Translations under genes and position numbers: made by a program
Origin: Saxidomus purpurata
Lineage: Eukaryota; Mollusca; Bivalvia; Venerida; Veneridae
Length of the DNA stretch: 64,000 nt
NCBI GenBank assembly: GCA_022818135.1
Contig: JAFMSR010000006.1
Span: 30,032,685 to 30,096,684, forward strand
Direction of reading: 5' to 3'
Notes under the pieces: model-generated
Databases searched by the model: none
The model's input: only the letters and a program-made list of their open reading frames with translations
Told to the model about the DNA's origin: nothing
Part shown: piece by piece, positions 47,338-59,055 of the stretch
Layout of the letters: every line of letters starts with the position of its first letter
Numbering within the stretch: the first letter of the stretch is position 1

Positions 47338-49888
47338 AGTTAAATAAAGAACAAATTGGTAAATTTAAAGTCCGTCTGCAAAGTATACCGTCCCATAAAT
47401 TGATGACATTGAAAATGCCATGTTGCAACAATGTTTTGACCATGTCCACATACAAGTAAATGATAACCAGAGTTGTAGACCTGTTTTGACCATGTTCAAA
47501 TTAAAGGTCAATTTAATGCCATGGGCGCATGTTATTTCAATTACATGATTAAATCATACTTTAAATGGAATGTTTGCCAATGTTTGAATATCATGGTCAT
47601 TTTATAGCAACCTCAACTTCACGTTCTGCGCAAAATTGACCTTTATCGGACCTATTAATGTTACTTCTATATCATGTTCAAGACGTGTTTTTTAAAGTGG
47701 CAGTGTTTTGGCCATGCTGAAATGCACGGTTATATTAAAGCTATATTATGAATTTAACCCCGCGTTTATGACCATTGCGACATCAGTGATGAATATGACC
47801 ATGACTGTCAATGGCATGTTCATGTTTTTCAAACATAGAACATGAGACAATGAAATATCCATGTAGATACACTGTTTTGATCATGCACATAACAATGATT
47901 ATCAAAATCAAGATTTTGGATCTTTTCTGACCGTGTTCAGCTTGGGGAAAAATGCTACTTCCATATCTTGATTAAATTATTACTTATACGACTATACAAT
48001 ATTAAAATCAGAACTCGACCCTAGTGTAACTTATTTTGGCCATGAACAAGTTAAAGTCAAAATAATTGAACTTCCTCTTCAAGACAATTAGTATTTTAAA
48101 CTACAATGTAGTATGAAAAAGCTGGACACATAATAAGGATGTGATCATGGCTATGTCAGGGGACAAAAGTAAGACATTCCCATCCTGCTTCCATTAACCA
48201 TAAACATAAATTCAGGACAGAGATCGGAAATTTATTTCTTTATTAAAATTGATTTGCATGAAATATCGTGGCAAACCTGTCCTTAGCGACCACACAGAAG
48301 AAGCTGAAATTGTGGTTTCTTTAGACAGGTCGTCTCTTAACTCAGGATAAATAGCTTTCATCTTAAATAAGAAGGGAGGAATATAAAGTGGTTGTTTATG
48401 TCAGGTTTTTGCTAAACTCAGGTGGTCGCAAGGGCAGGGTTAACTGTACTAGAAAACAAACAAGCATTTTCCACCATGATTTCGTTATGATAGAGATATC
48501 TAATAGATTGGATTTTAATACAAGATTGGTCTGCTTTTGCCAAATAAGGATGAATTTTCAATAACACAAGTACATGAAGTAATTACTCCGTTTATAAGGA
48601 ATTCCTTGGGATCATTCGAATATGTTCCTTGCATCCGGAATATGTTATATCCATAGGCATTATCATATCAAATACAGAAGGAATTAAATCGGGCCAAAGA
48701 TATATGTCCCTTATATCCGGAATGTTGCTATAGGCAGAGTCGTAATAAACGGAGTTACTGTAAACATTAAAATGAAAAGGAATCTTATTTTTATGATTCT
48801 TGGCTGGGAAACACATTTTCAGGATTTTTCAGATTGGATTTTGTGCTGCTCATTTGCATAATTCGCAAATATGTGTAACACCCTGACAACACCATCTATA
48901 TGCATCAGAAACGTCTTAATATAATATTGTGTCCATTAAAACCTGGTTTTTGACCATGTTTAACCATGGTTCTACCATTGTTTGTCCATGAGTTTTCCAT
49001 AGGGTAGCTTGCATAAAATATACATGTTTTAGTTCTTTTCATGGCGTACTTAAAATTTTTAGTCATGTTATATACAAAAATTTGATTAGAAAGAAAGATT
49101 GGGCCTCCGTAGTATGGGCTTAATTTACCTCATTATTAATAGTAGTAGTTTGAGCGATAAGATTGTCGTCAGTCTCTATTGAAGATATATTACTAGCATC
49201 AGGGCGATCCTTCCATGAGAGCCATCATACTGAACAAATACAAGACGAAACAGTAATGCAGACATAAAAGACACCGCCCAAAAAAGTTGTTCCCATTTAC
49301 TAGCATTCCGAAGCGATTGGATAGTTTTTCATACCTTCATATTTACATTGTTATCTACTTGAAATGAGTGAAGGAAGAATAAAATTGTTTCACATCAGTT
49401 GCATACACAGATTCATATGTGCCGCGGAGTGAAATTCTAAGACTTCTTGACATTGAACGCGAGATTACTAGTAACAATTTTCCTCACTTTTATTTTGAAA
49501 TGTTTGTTTGATAACACTGATCTGTACAGACATCATGAATGTTATGGCGGACAATAACCAAGCTTCATTTATCTTCCTAATCACCTACTCAGACTTTGCA
49601 CGATATATGGTTATTTTTCGTTCCACCTGTCATGTCGTTAACATTAGTGTCATGTAATTGTTTGTTCTTTCAAAAAAGTTGAACGGTTTTCCTATATGCT
49701 TTCAATCTTTGATATTTTTTTAGCCTTGTTTCTTTTTTTGTTATTTCTGGGATTATTTTGTTGGAGTTCAAACGTCAATTTGCATTATCTAAAGGGAATA
49801 TGTTCAACATATCGTTGGAGAAGTGACCATGTCTGAAAATTAATGTCTGTTAAAACGTACAACGTATACTAGATTCCGGTTTCAAACT
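47338..49888. other. Gene-free AT-rich interval after the gap
   Basis: The first kilobase repeats the phrases TTTTGACCATG/TTTTGGCCATG and ATGTTCAA in a degenerate way and is likely an old satellite-like repeat. The rest shows nothing I can assign. The frame at 48592-48816 is not recognised. Confidence 0.5.
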
Positions 49889-50520
49889 AGAGACCCAAAA
49901 TGGCCCTATATCGCTCACCTACACTGGCCTAAGAAAGTAACTGGTGCGTGAAAGAGTCAGTTGTTGCTAAGGAAGCCAATGGTTGCTAAGGAAGTCACTT
50001 GTTGCTAGGGGAAGTCACTGGCTGATAAGGAAGTCCAAGTGGTTGCTCCGACGGGTGTGGTCAATTTTGACCCAAGGCAATATCTGAGCAAAGTAAGTAG
50101 AGGACCATTACACAGCGGGCAGGGAAAAATTTAAATTTTGAACCTCAGGGAAATGGTTTGAACAAACTTTCAAGAGGTCCACTAGACGCTGTTAAACATT
50201 AAATGTCTAAGCTCCAGATTTTGTGGTTTCAGAGAAGATTTTTTGATTTTTTCCCAATAAATGTCTATGTTCATGTAAAACAATTTTAAATTACCCCCTA
50301 GGCGAGGTCAGTATTGCATACTAAATATCTAAGCTTTAAGCCTTGTATTTTTTATAAAGAAGATTTTTAAAGTTATACCTATAGAACTTATGTAAACTAA
50401 AGTTACATCCCGGGTGGGACCATTATTTGAATAATTATTGTAGATGTCCACTCAATTTCTTAGCCCGTTCCTTCCGGTTCTTGAGAAGAAGATTTTAAAT
50501 GTTTTCCTATAAACCTATAT
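49889..50520 (+). repeat. Pearl-like repeat, second copy of the 16.8-kb family
   Basis: The left end is ATGGCCCTATATCGCTCACC, as at 16.83 kb. An 18-bp tandem motif follows (GTTGCTAAGGAAGTCACT and variants, about five copies at 49940-50050). Degenerate monomers come next (GTGGTCAATTTTGACCCAAG, CTTTCAAGAGGTCCACTAGA, TTTTGTGGTTTCAGAGAAG). The right end is decayed. Confidence 0.65.
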
Positions 50521-51097
50521 ATTATCATGTGACATTCCAGATGTAATTAAAGATCTAGGTTTTCGTAAATGAAAAGTATATCCTTATGAAAAGAAAAGAA
50601 GCAGAAAACATAAAATGTGAAATGGTTTGTACAATACAGAATGCATTTATACTTGTTTCTGATGCAACAATTACGATGAAACAGTGTTTCATAAAATGCA
50701 TTTGACTGCAAATGATGTCGATAAGTCAACAAGGAAACATGTAATACATTGTACTGAAAAGTACAAAATACGATCACATGTGAAAATTCACAAACGTCTA
50801 CCACTAATTCCTATAATCCAGCATGTTTTGAGAGTTTTAACATTCCAGTTCCGAGTCACAGATGCTTTTGGTCTAGACCTCACCACCCTTGGCGTGACCT
50901 TTTGCCCCTCCCTTTCCCTATCACTTTTGCTCATCACAGTAGTTTTAAATACATTCAACAAATTTATGTAAGCTTACCAATCACATTTTCAATTTCTTAT
51001 TCAACTTACCTACTGATCACATGTATATGGTGACGGTGTATATAAATACAAGATTTGAAACAATTTTATTCCTTCTATCACATCGCAGGGATACTGT

Positions 51098-51509
51098 TTA
51101 TGTACTTTCTAAACATAGTACGGTTACGTAGGCTATCTTCTTCATCGATCGTGTAAAGAAGGTACCAGTCGTTAATGGTACCCTGCGCACGCTACTTGAT
51201 ATACTGCGATGCGGGAAGATAATTAATATAACGTCATGTATAGTAGATGTGGTTTGTGTTGAAGTGACAGCAGTGACTTTTCTCAAATCTATATAAATCC
51301 AGCCGTATTTGATGCAGTTTGGAGTGAGATTTGATTCAGAAAGTCGTTTTGCATCTGAAAAACCGGATGAGATATTTCTTATTGAAACAAATTCCTTAAA
51401 TATGCGATCGGGGTTTACAGTTTTTTCAAATATTATATTTGCATATGTCCCGTACAACATGGGACCGGTATTTGATTGGGTGGCTTGTCCATACCCCATA
51501 CATCTGTGA
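51098..51509 (-). pseudogene. Fragment resembling an F-type (fucose-binding) lectin domain
   Basis: A 133-codon minus-strand frame starts GYGQATQSNTGP, followed by YGTYANIIFEKTVNPDR and, after a diverged middle, WIYIDLRKVTAVTS. The order of elements (G-x-A-x-Q-S, Y-A, T-x-N-P-D, then W-x-x-x-D-L-x-K-V-x-x-V-T-S) matches the first half of fucolectin/F5-8 type C-like domains, which are numerous in bivalves. The usual V-D-G before NPD reads EKT, the sugar-site His and Arg residues cannot be seen with confidence, and the second half of the fold is not recognisable. It is most likely a decayed domain or an isolated exon of a lectin gene. The assignment rests on recollected family motifs. Confidence 0.35.
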
Positions 51510-52239
51510 TCCGTGTATGTATCTGTTGAGAAATTGTAATGTTCGGTGTTTAATCATATTTTGTCGACTAGGAAGTTGTTGATGGCTTTTTGATACATTA
51601 TATAGCATAAACTGCCTTTCAAAAACAGACTGGAATGTTTCCATTTTTCGAAAAGAACTTGATGATCTATGGCGATCTTTGATAAGGTAAGTCTGAAAAG
51701 AAAACAACTTAGTCAAAGAAATTGATAGTGTGAAGTGGCTGTCAAAGTACTTAAAAAAACTTGTACATTTTCCATTTAAATTTCGTGATATTTGACATTA
51801 CTTTTCAAAAATGTTATGAATGAGAAATATATTGTTCATGTCTCAATATTTTATCATGTATGTTTAAGGCTTGCAGCAGTTTTACAACACATTGACTTAT
51901 CTCATAAACCAGTCTCTCATTCATCACCTGTCACAGGTTGTCTGCGTGACACAGGTTTATCTGTATTTGTATGTTGATATGTGATACATGTAGTGGCTGA
52001 TTGTAACAAAAACAAAATTGCAAGCAAAAAGTCAAGAGCATATAAAATACTTAAAATATCATATATTATATCGTATCGTATCATATCATATAAATCATGT
52101 TAACCTTAGAAGTCTACTAAAGAACAAATGTTATAGTAATGGTATATTTCGTTAAACGTTGTACAAATGTAAATAGGATGGATTACATAACAAGTAATAT
52201 CTTTAAAAAAAAAGATGGTCGACGTAGGTGACGTAATAA

Positions 52240-52311
52240 ACACATTTTGTGTTTCAGAAGGCTCCCGGGCAGTACACTGCTTATTCCGGTACCGAAACGC
52301 TAGCCAATAAT
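52240..52311. repeat. Perfect 72-bp direct repeat, copy 1
   Basis: Identical by eye to 52462-52533. It includes TTTTGTGTTTCAG, which reads as a splice acceptor, followed by AAGGCTCCCGGGCAGTACAC and ACGCTAGCCAATAAT. Confidence 0.9.
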
Positions 52312-52461
52312 CAATGACGCTAGATGTCCGGCCCCGGACAACACCTCGTTGAATACAAAAGTTGATCTTCGTACTGTCCAGAAACCTTGACATAACGTGT
52401 TCTGTTTTTTTCTTTTTTTGCAACATGATTTATTATAAATAACTATAATATAAAAAAATAT

Positions 52462-52533
52462 ACACATTTTGTGTTTCAGAAGGCTCCCGGGCAGTACACT
52501 GCTTATTCCGGTACCGAAACGCTAGCCAATAAT
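52462..52533. repeat. Perfect 72-bp direct repeat, copy 2
   Basis: Identical to 52240-52311, 222 bp downstream. After the repeat the open frame continues (52471-52701), but the product is not recognised. Confidence 0.9.
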
Positions 52534-53030
52534 TTGCAGATTCTGATTGGTCACATTATAACGAAGTTGGTAAGCAATGCGTCCATACCAACGGAAGGTC
52601 AAATCAAAAGTATACGACTACGTCGAAAAAGAATTAATTTCATCCTTTTATCAAACCTAAGACAGGTTATATTACGGTTTATAACAATGAAATGTACCTA
52701 GCTTTGGAAAGACGAAATATGCGGGAAAATACCTTTTTCGAAAAGTAACAAACACTGATATCATATATCAGGAAACTGTTGAAGTAGACTGTTAGAAGTT
52801 TTACTGAAAATCGTCCTGTAAAAAGCAAGCATTTTGTTACAAATGAGAATATCGTAATTTTTCAAAAACAGGAAGTTTTTACTTTGTTGGAAAATCATTG
52901 TTTTTGGATATGGTTGATGGCGGTAAAGGGGCATTGGATAACTTTTTTTTTTATAATTTTTTTTCATTATAACAGATAGTTAACTTTATAAGACATATCA
53001 ATTGTGAGACTAAGAACAAATAAAGTGTTA

Positions 53031-53035
<5 letters not shown>

Positions 53036-53071
<36 letters not shown>
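53036..53071. repeat. (GT)n microsatellite
   Basis: About 17 GT units, then TACGTGTGCGTATG. Confidence 0.95.
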
Positions 53072-53074
<3 letters not shown>

Positions 53075-53403
53075 TGTGCGTATGTTTATACATTGTAGTA
53101 GGTCTGACTCTGTGTTTGTGTTTAGGAGCAGTTTATATTTAATATTTTCCCCATTCTTGCACAAATGAAGCGGGCTACTGCTATAAAAACTGGAGAAAAT
53201 GATCAGTCTTGAATCCAATTATGTTATATAGAATGTCAAGTAAAGTGTGACATGACTTTTAAGAAAGCGTCACCCTTTCTTCGTTATGACCTTCGTTGTT
53301 AATATTACCTCAGTCATCATCATTGCAGTTCATATGTTCAGCTTGACTATATATTGTAATAAAATACATCTTTGTGTCTATGTCTCTCGCTTTCCTGTTT
53401 CTC

Positions 53404-53406
<3 letters not shown>

Positions 53407-53490
<84 letters not shown>

Positions 53491-53498
53491 TCTCTCTG
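53407..53498. repeat. (CT)n microsatellite, ~90 bp
   Basis: Nearly pure CT repeat with one CCC interruption near 53486. The long Ser-Leu and Arg-Glu frames here are artefacts of the repeat. Confidence 0.95.
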
Positions 53499-53759
53499 TT
53501 TTAGGTTATTGCCTAGTGGATCATGTATGTGGTGCAAAACATAGTCTAGCTCATATGAATTAAATAGCAGATAAACTGCAAATTCATAATGACACTTTTA
53601 CCTTTTGAAAGATAATCAAAAAGATTTCCCCCCTTTTTGGGGTTTTGTTGATCTAAGTTTATACATATTATATGCTGCTGTATATAAAATTATCATACAA
53701 ATTCTTAACACATAATAATTCTTTTTCTGAAACAGATGCTTGACACGGATTAAACTGTC

Positions 53760-53840
53760 ATATCATACCGTACCGTATCTTATATAATCTTATCGTATCG
53801 TCCAGTATCGTATCGCCCGGTATCGTACCGTCTCGTATAT
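53760..53840. repeat. Degenerate CGTAT-type pentanucleotide repeat
   Basis: Runs of ACCGTACCGTATC, TTATCGTATCGTCC, AGTATCGTATCGCC and GGTATCGTACCG. A shorter relative (ATATCGTATCGTATCATATC) occurs at 52067-52090. Confidence 0.7.
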
Positions 53841-55450
53841 CACCTTAAAGCTATGCCAAAATCGTCGAAAAAATAAACCAGCCCTATTGTTCTGATGACA
53901 TTATTCTAAAGGTAGACATATAAACAGATACAGAGATTTATTTCGGTATATATGCACTATGAACAATAACATGGTCAAACAAATAAATCCAATGCATATA
54001 TAACATACAAAAACATAAATAATGGACCATGACGTGCCCATCAATACCAAGGATAACCCCCATAAAAAGAGCAAGACTCTAATTTCCGTTGTAGTCCTTG
54101 TTATTGATGGCATGACATAAAGAGGCATGAACAATCTCTAAGTTATAAATATTATCATAATTGACTATGATAAGACATTTAGTACTTTAAATAAATAAAT
54201 AAAACGAGTGAGTCAATAAAGTGAGTGACAGACGTTAAGCTAAAATATATATAAAAATACAATCAGTTGCCCATAACCACCTGTCAATTAACACCAGAAT
54301 GTTATTGATACAAAAATGTATTTTACCTAATGTTATAAACAGTGTCTTAATCAAATGTAAAATTAGACTGATAAAATTCACTACATTTAAAAGCATAATA
54401 ATATACAGCAAAATGAAGTTTTCAGCCACAACTCCAGATCAAGATCATGTTTTATAAACATGACACAGTATGATTTGTTCAACCCTTTTAGAAATTGATA
54501 CTCACTAAAAGCACTTATTGATAAATGTTTTGGATCAACACGACCGTTATATTTATACCAGAATGTTAAGCTTAAAGTGAAGTGAACTTGATATCACAAA
54601 CGCTATTTATACCCTAGGGTCATAATTGACCCCGCGCCTTTGGCCTGTTTTCTTGTTTTTGAAGCTATATAGATGAAATTTTGACTATTGGATAAGTCTT
54701 CCAAATATATTTCAAAGCTTACCTTGGACGACCTTGTCCTGGTAACCTATATTTTTGTTTTTGTAGCTACAACAACGACATTTTGCCCATGTGTACAGGT
54801 TTGCAAACTAATTCCATATTTCACCTGGGTGACATTGGCTATGATATTTCGGCCTACATTCTTGTTTACGAAGCTACAGTCATGCTATTTGGACCATGTG
54901 TGCAGTTTTGTAAACACATTTCAATATTGTTTACGCACATTTTTCATTAATAATCTTGAATTTAATATGTTTTTACCTCAATTTAAACGACATGAAACCT
55001 TTGCATAAACTTTAAAAACCTAACGGTTTCAGTTTCAGCTCATTATCAAAAACAGCATAATATTGTCTTTGGCCATTTACATACATTTATAGCTGAATAT
55101 AGCAAAGACATAAGTAAATCAGAAGTACATTACAAAACAGTTTCATCAACAAGAGCATTTTTTCATTCCTCTATTACTTTATTAAATTTGTTGTATTTTT
55201 AGTCAATTTTTCTTTCAAATATTCTACCTAACTATTTTTCCTTAAATCAAAATAAACTCACATGGTATTAGTACTCTATACTATGAAAGCCTTGTGGTGA
55301 CATTTCAACTCTAGATTTTGCGAATTCAACTTAAAGTTTATAAAAAACCTTTTTTACGATTTCAACTTCATGAATTCGCGATTTCAACTTAACGAATTTA
55401 CGAATTTACTCTATTAGCTATTGGCTTTAAGTCACAGGAGCACAATTACA

Positions 55451-55528
55451 AGTTGCTCTTCTTTTACCAAGAAAGGTGTATTACCCACTAGTTGCTCTTC
55501 TTTTACCAATATAGATGTATTACCCACA
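55451..55528. repeat. Two tandem 39-bp units
   Basis: AGTTGCTCTTCTTTTACCAA plus GTATTACCCAC occurs twice head to tail with a few differences. Just upstream, GCGAATTCAACTT-like phrases also recur at 55320-55400. Confidence 0.85.
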
Positions 55529-56272
55529 AAAATTTCGTTTATTCGTACCAATATCATCCCCTGCGCTATATTTCTAACTTGGACTTATCTATTTACATGA
55601 CATTTGTTAATCGATAAGTACATGTTAGAAATATAGTGCAGTATTTTTTCAATGATATTGCAATAAATAAGAAACGCTCTCTGGCAACTCTTTTTCATGA
55701 AGAAATGACTTGAATACGAAAGAAAGGCATATGTCAACATTATTTGAGAGTGAAAAGAACAAAATTCTATCACTATCCCATTATGGATTTTATTTCACTA
55801 TATCAGTAAATTCAATGACATCCTAGGACTTCAATCATATTTATTGTATGAATAAATTAACCTTACCCTGACCGTTATACAATAATATATTACTTAGTGA
55901 TTGCGCTGAATAAATAAACGTTTCGTTACAATAGCAAACATTCTTTAGACTCGCCGGTTTAAAAGTCTTTTGTACAGTACATAAGCGACAACTAGAGATG
56001 TACATGTATTGACCGTCATAGCTAAGGGGTTAATATACACGGGTTCGAATAACATAAACTGATTTTTTTTTATCTGGTACTAGTATGCACAAGGAATGCT
56101 CTCGAACACGGAATGCACGAGCATCATTTGGTTTGTGTTTTTTTAAATATGAGAAAGTTTAAAAATGATTAAGATGAGATGATATTATTTTCCTGAAATA
56201 TAAATACAATGTACATGTAGATAAAAACATTTAATGCGTTAAACCTTAAAAAACCCAACAAATTGCATTGAC

Positions 56273-56352
56273 GTTGGCAGGACTCGAACACACGAGGTAC
56301 AGATTATCAATTATCAAATAACAAGTTCGCTACCAACAGAGCTATCGACCCA
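56273..56352 (-). repeat. tRNA-like sequence, probably SINE or pseudo-tRNA
   Basis: The reverse complement reads GGGTCGATAGCTCTGTTGGT (A box), then a long AT-rich middle (TTATTTGATAATTGATAATC) and TGTGTTCGAGTCCTGCC (good B box). The T arm is well kept. The anticodon region cannot be folded normally. Confidence 0.4.
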
Positions 56353-56843
56353 AGCAATATTATCCTTGGATTATCAATTATTTTATATAGCTTACCACGT
56401 GCATATCCTTAAATGGAAACCGAAGATAAATATAGATAATAAATCGACTGTGGAATTGTGCATAGAGAGGTCAGGAGGATCATGTTAATTTGTCCGAGTA
56501 ATAACATTTTATTACCAACACCATAAAACATCTCTTATCACACAGGCAAATACCTTCTGGTAATCAATAAATAACTATATTAAAGCTTTTGTATAATAAT
56601 ATGTAACAAAAATATTGTATCAGTAGTACTACGCTTATCCCGAAATCTAAACAGACAATCAGTACGCACATTTTCATTTAAACATCAACAATGTAGCATG
56701 CTTCTTATATTTACTAAAAGCTTCACTCTTCCTTTCTAATTATACTTGCTTTACTAGGTTATTTGCGTTTCCAAACAACGCGTTTATTAAAACATGCGCT
56801 CACATGCAGACATTACAGTTCTGCTATTCCGTTTTCTTTATAT

Positions 56844-59055
56844 CTATTTTATTCCGTCTATGATGAAATAGCATATATCGTCCCATGAACATTGCAATAG
56901 ACGTATTCCATCATTAACTTTACACAGTACTTTAAGAGTATTTTTGCTCAAATATGGTTTCAATTCCGAAGCTGCAGTCTTCCGATCGTGATTATCATTG
57001 CAGACAAATACTATAGGCTTTTCATCCACAATTGCTGATTCAATGAGATTGCGTTGAAATCCGTCAATTTCACCTTCTTTCAGTAAAAACATAATAACTG
57101 TAGAAGAGCTAACTAAATAATCTTTATATTCCTGAAATATGGATACACCAGGCTTTATCGTAGAATTGATATTTGAAAGTACTAGATCTCTTTCAATGTT
57201 TGTAACTGCCCTAAGTTGTCTACGAAGTTGATTATGTACAGGGTCTATAACTTCGCCAGAGACATTTATATCAAATGACAAACTCGCTGCAAATTTGTTT
57301 TCGCCTTCACCTTTCCGAAGTAAATCCAAAGCACTTTTTCTTTTCGTTTCGCGTTTTTTCTTTTTCTTTAGTCTGTATGTAAAATATGCAATACCACAAA
57401 ACAAAGTGAATGCAGCAATGCTTGAAGTTATAACCAGTATGATAATAACTTTTCTGAAACAAATATTTTCTACAAGCTTTTCAGTGAGGCTATTTATAAA
57501 CTGGCGTTCACCCCTCTTATTAATACAGGTTAGGTTCTGAACCAGTTTTGACACAACAATCCAGTGCACAGTCTTCCGTGTGCTGCAATCAGAACAAAAA
57601 ATATTGTTATTTTGCAACAATACGGACGCATTAATGTTTGGAATGGAGTTCAGCTTCTCAAGTGAAGTGTCTTCAAGAATTTTAATATGATTGTAACGCA
57701 GATCTAATACTTTAAGGTTATCTAAATGTGCCAGTTCAAATGTAACCTGGTCGATTTTATTTTTTGAAAGATCTATTTCAGCAATTTGAATGTTTCTTAT
57801 AAACATATTCTTTGGAACAGTAGTTAGATCATTTGATGAAAAATCGACATAGTTCAAGTGTTGAAGATGTGCTAGAAGCTCGCCAAATAAGAAACTGTTT
57901 TCAGTTAACATTTCAGATAATTGATTATTTGATAAGTCCAATTTCCTTGTATTTGGGCATTTTGAGAGTATGCTCGGATGTATGAATTCCAAACCATTGT
58001 TAGATACGTCCAGATACTTTAATGACGGGAAGATGTTATCCAATATAAGGACATTCAATCTGCGTAAGTTGTTCTCGCGAATGACTAACTTCTCAACATG
58101 GAAAATTTGTTTTATTGACAGAGTAATATTTTCAAGCCACACAAAACCAAAGTTAGGAATGATACCTGAAATATTCACAACTTTTGGCGCCAGAAACGTT
58201 CCTACCAAAGGATTTCAAGACGAACTGAGTTTCATATTAACTAGAGTAATTTGTACGCGAGATACTATCTTTTTTGGAAGTTCAGCGTATTTCAAATCTA
58301 GACAATCTAGTTTTGAAATTTCAGATATGTGTATGTCATTAGTGTAGATTTCGGCTAATTTTGAAAATGAAATATTTATGGATTTCAGGTCTGTCGCATA
58401 TTGTGTTATAGCAGTCATATTGAACGATGCTAGTTCAGCGTGGCTGGCATCAAAAGACTGTATATGTTTCCGTCCTAAAAATTTCGCAAACTTTTCATTT
58501 AAATCTATGAATGCGTTCAGGTACTGAGACATTCCCGAAATTGTCAGTTTTTGTAAACCAGAGAGTTTGTTTAAACCATCCAGAGCATGTATCAAAGTTT
58601 CTAATGCAAGCCTGGGACAACCTGTCATGTCTAAATATGTGACATTGTCCAGGCCAAGAAATGAATTAGGATCCAGAGTGAATGGCGTTTTGACATGGAC
58701 GTGTAATTCTTGTAGTTTTGTAAGGCGACCGAAACATCTTTTCGAGAAAACTAGTTTTGTTGCATTGCCCCAAGTGCTTAAACTGTCATTCAGCTCAATT
58801 GAAGCTATATGTCTCCAATTTTCAGTGTCAAAGTACGAGGCATTTATTTTCAAACGTTTGTTAACTTTAAGAAAATCCACTATTCGTACTTTCGTGATGT
58901 TTGCTGGAATATCTTCGGGTATGTAATTACAAGTCCATGTTTCTTTCTCTTTCATGAAGCATACAAGAGTTCGTGGAATTTAAAGAGGAAGATTCTCTAG
59001 TTAATCCAGCAATACAAGTGCATAGAAATAGCTGGATACTGATTAATCCAAACAT
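56844..59055 (-). pseudogene. Toll-like receptor gene, single exon, broken by a frameshift and a stop
   Basis: About 737 codons are recognisable on the minus strand. A signal-peptide-like start (MFGLISIQLFLCTCIAG) begins at 59055 but is one base out of frame with the rest. From 58955 the frame reads TWTCNYIPEDIPAN, then leucine-rich repeats (LKYLDVSNNGLEFI, RKLDLSNNQLSEML, LKVLDLRYNHIKIL) and a cysteine-paired LRR C-cap (FCSDCS, NLTCIN). A transmembrane helix (VIIILVITSSIAAF) follows with a KKKKKR stop-transfer, then a TIR domain of about 140 residues up to the TAG at 56844. One in-frame TGA at 58215-58217 splits the ectodomain. TLRs sense ligands through the LRRs and signal through TIR contacts with MyD88-type adaptors. 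Here TIR box 1 (FAASLSFD), box 2 (KPG but no RD immediately before it) and box 3 are all divergent. It may be a recent pseudogene, a null allele or a sequencing error. Confidence 0.85.

Larger units (their letters stand above)
52534..56272. other. Gene-free interval with microsatellites and old repeats
   Basis: Apart from the microsatellites listed, 54.58-55.0 kb carries diverged monomer phrases (GGGTCATAATTGACCCCGCG, TTTGTAGCTACA, CCATGTGTRCAG). The frame at 54688-55008 is built on these and is not a gene. No host exon is seen. Confidence 0.5.

Noticed and set aside
46823..47455. 210- and 169-codon frames of unknown residues
   Set aside because: They run through the N gap and contain no sequence information.
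52471..52701. 76-codon frame starting in the 72-bp repeat as a gene
   Set aside because: It has no recognisable domain and begins within a duplicated repeat unit; kept only as an observation.
53286..53563. Ser-Leu-rich and Arg-Glu-rich frames
   Set aside because: They come from the (CT)n microsatellite.
57295..57540. Plus-strand frames overlapping the receptor locus (also 57970-58347 and 58567-58926)
   Set aside because: They are antisense shadows of the minus-strand TLR sequence, with no domain of their own.
58215..58217. TGA in the receptor read as selenocysteine
   Set aside because: It lies in an ordinary ectodomain segment between Ser and Asn with no selenoprotein context; a nonsense mutation or sequence error is simpler.
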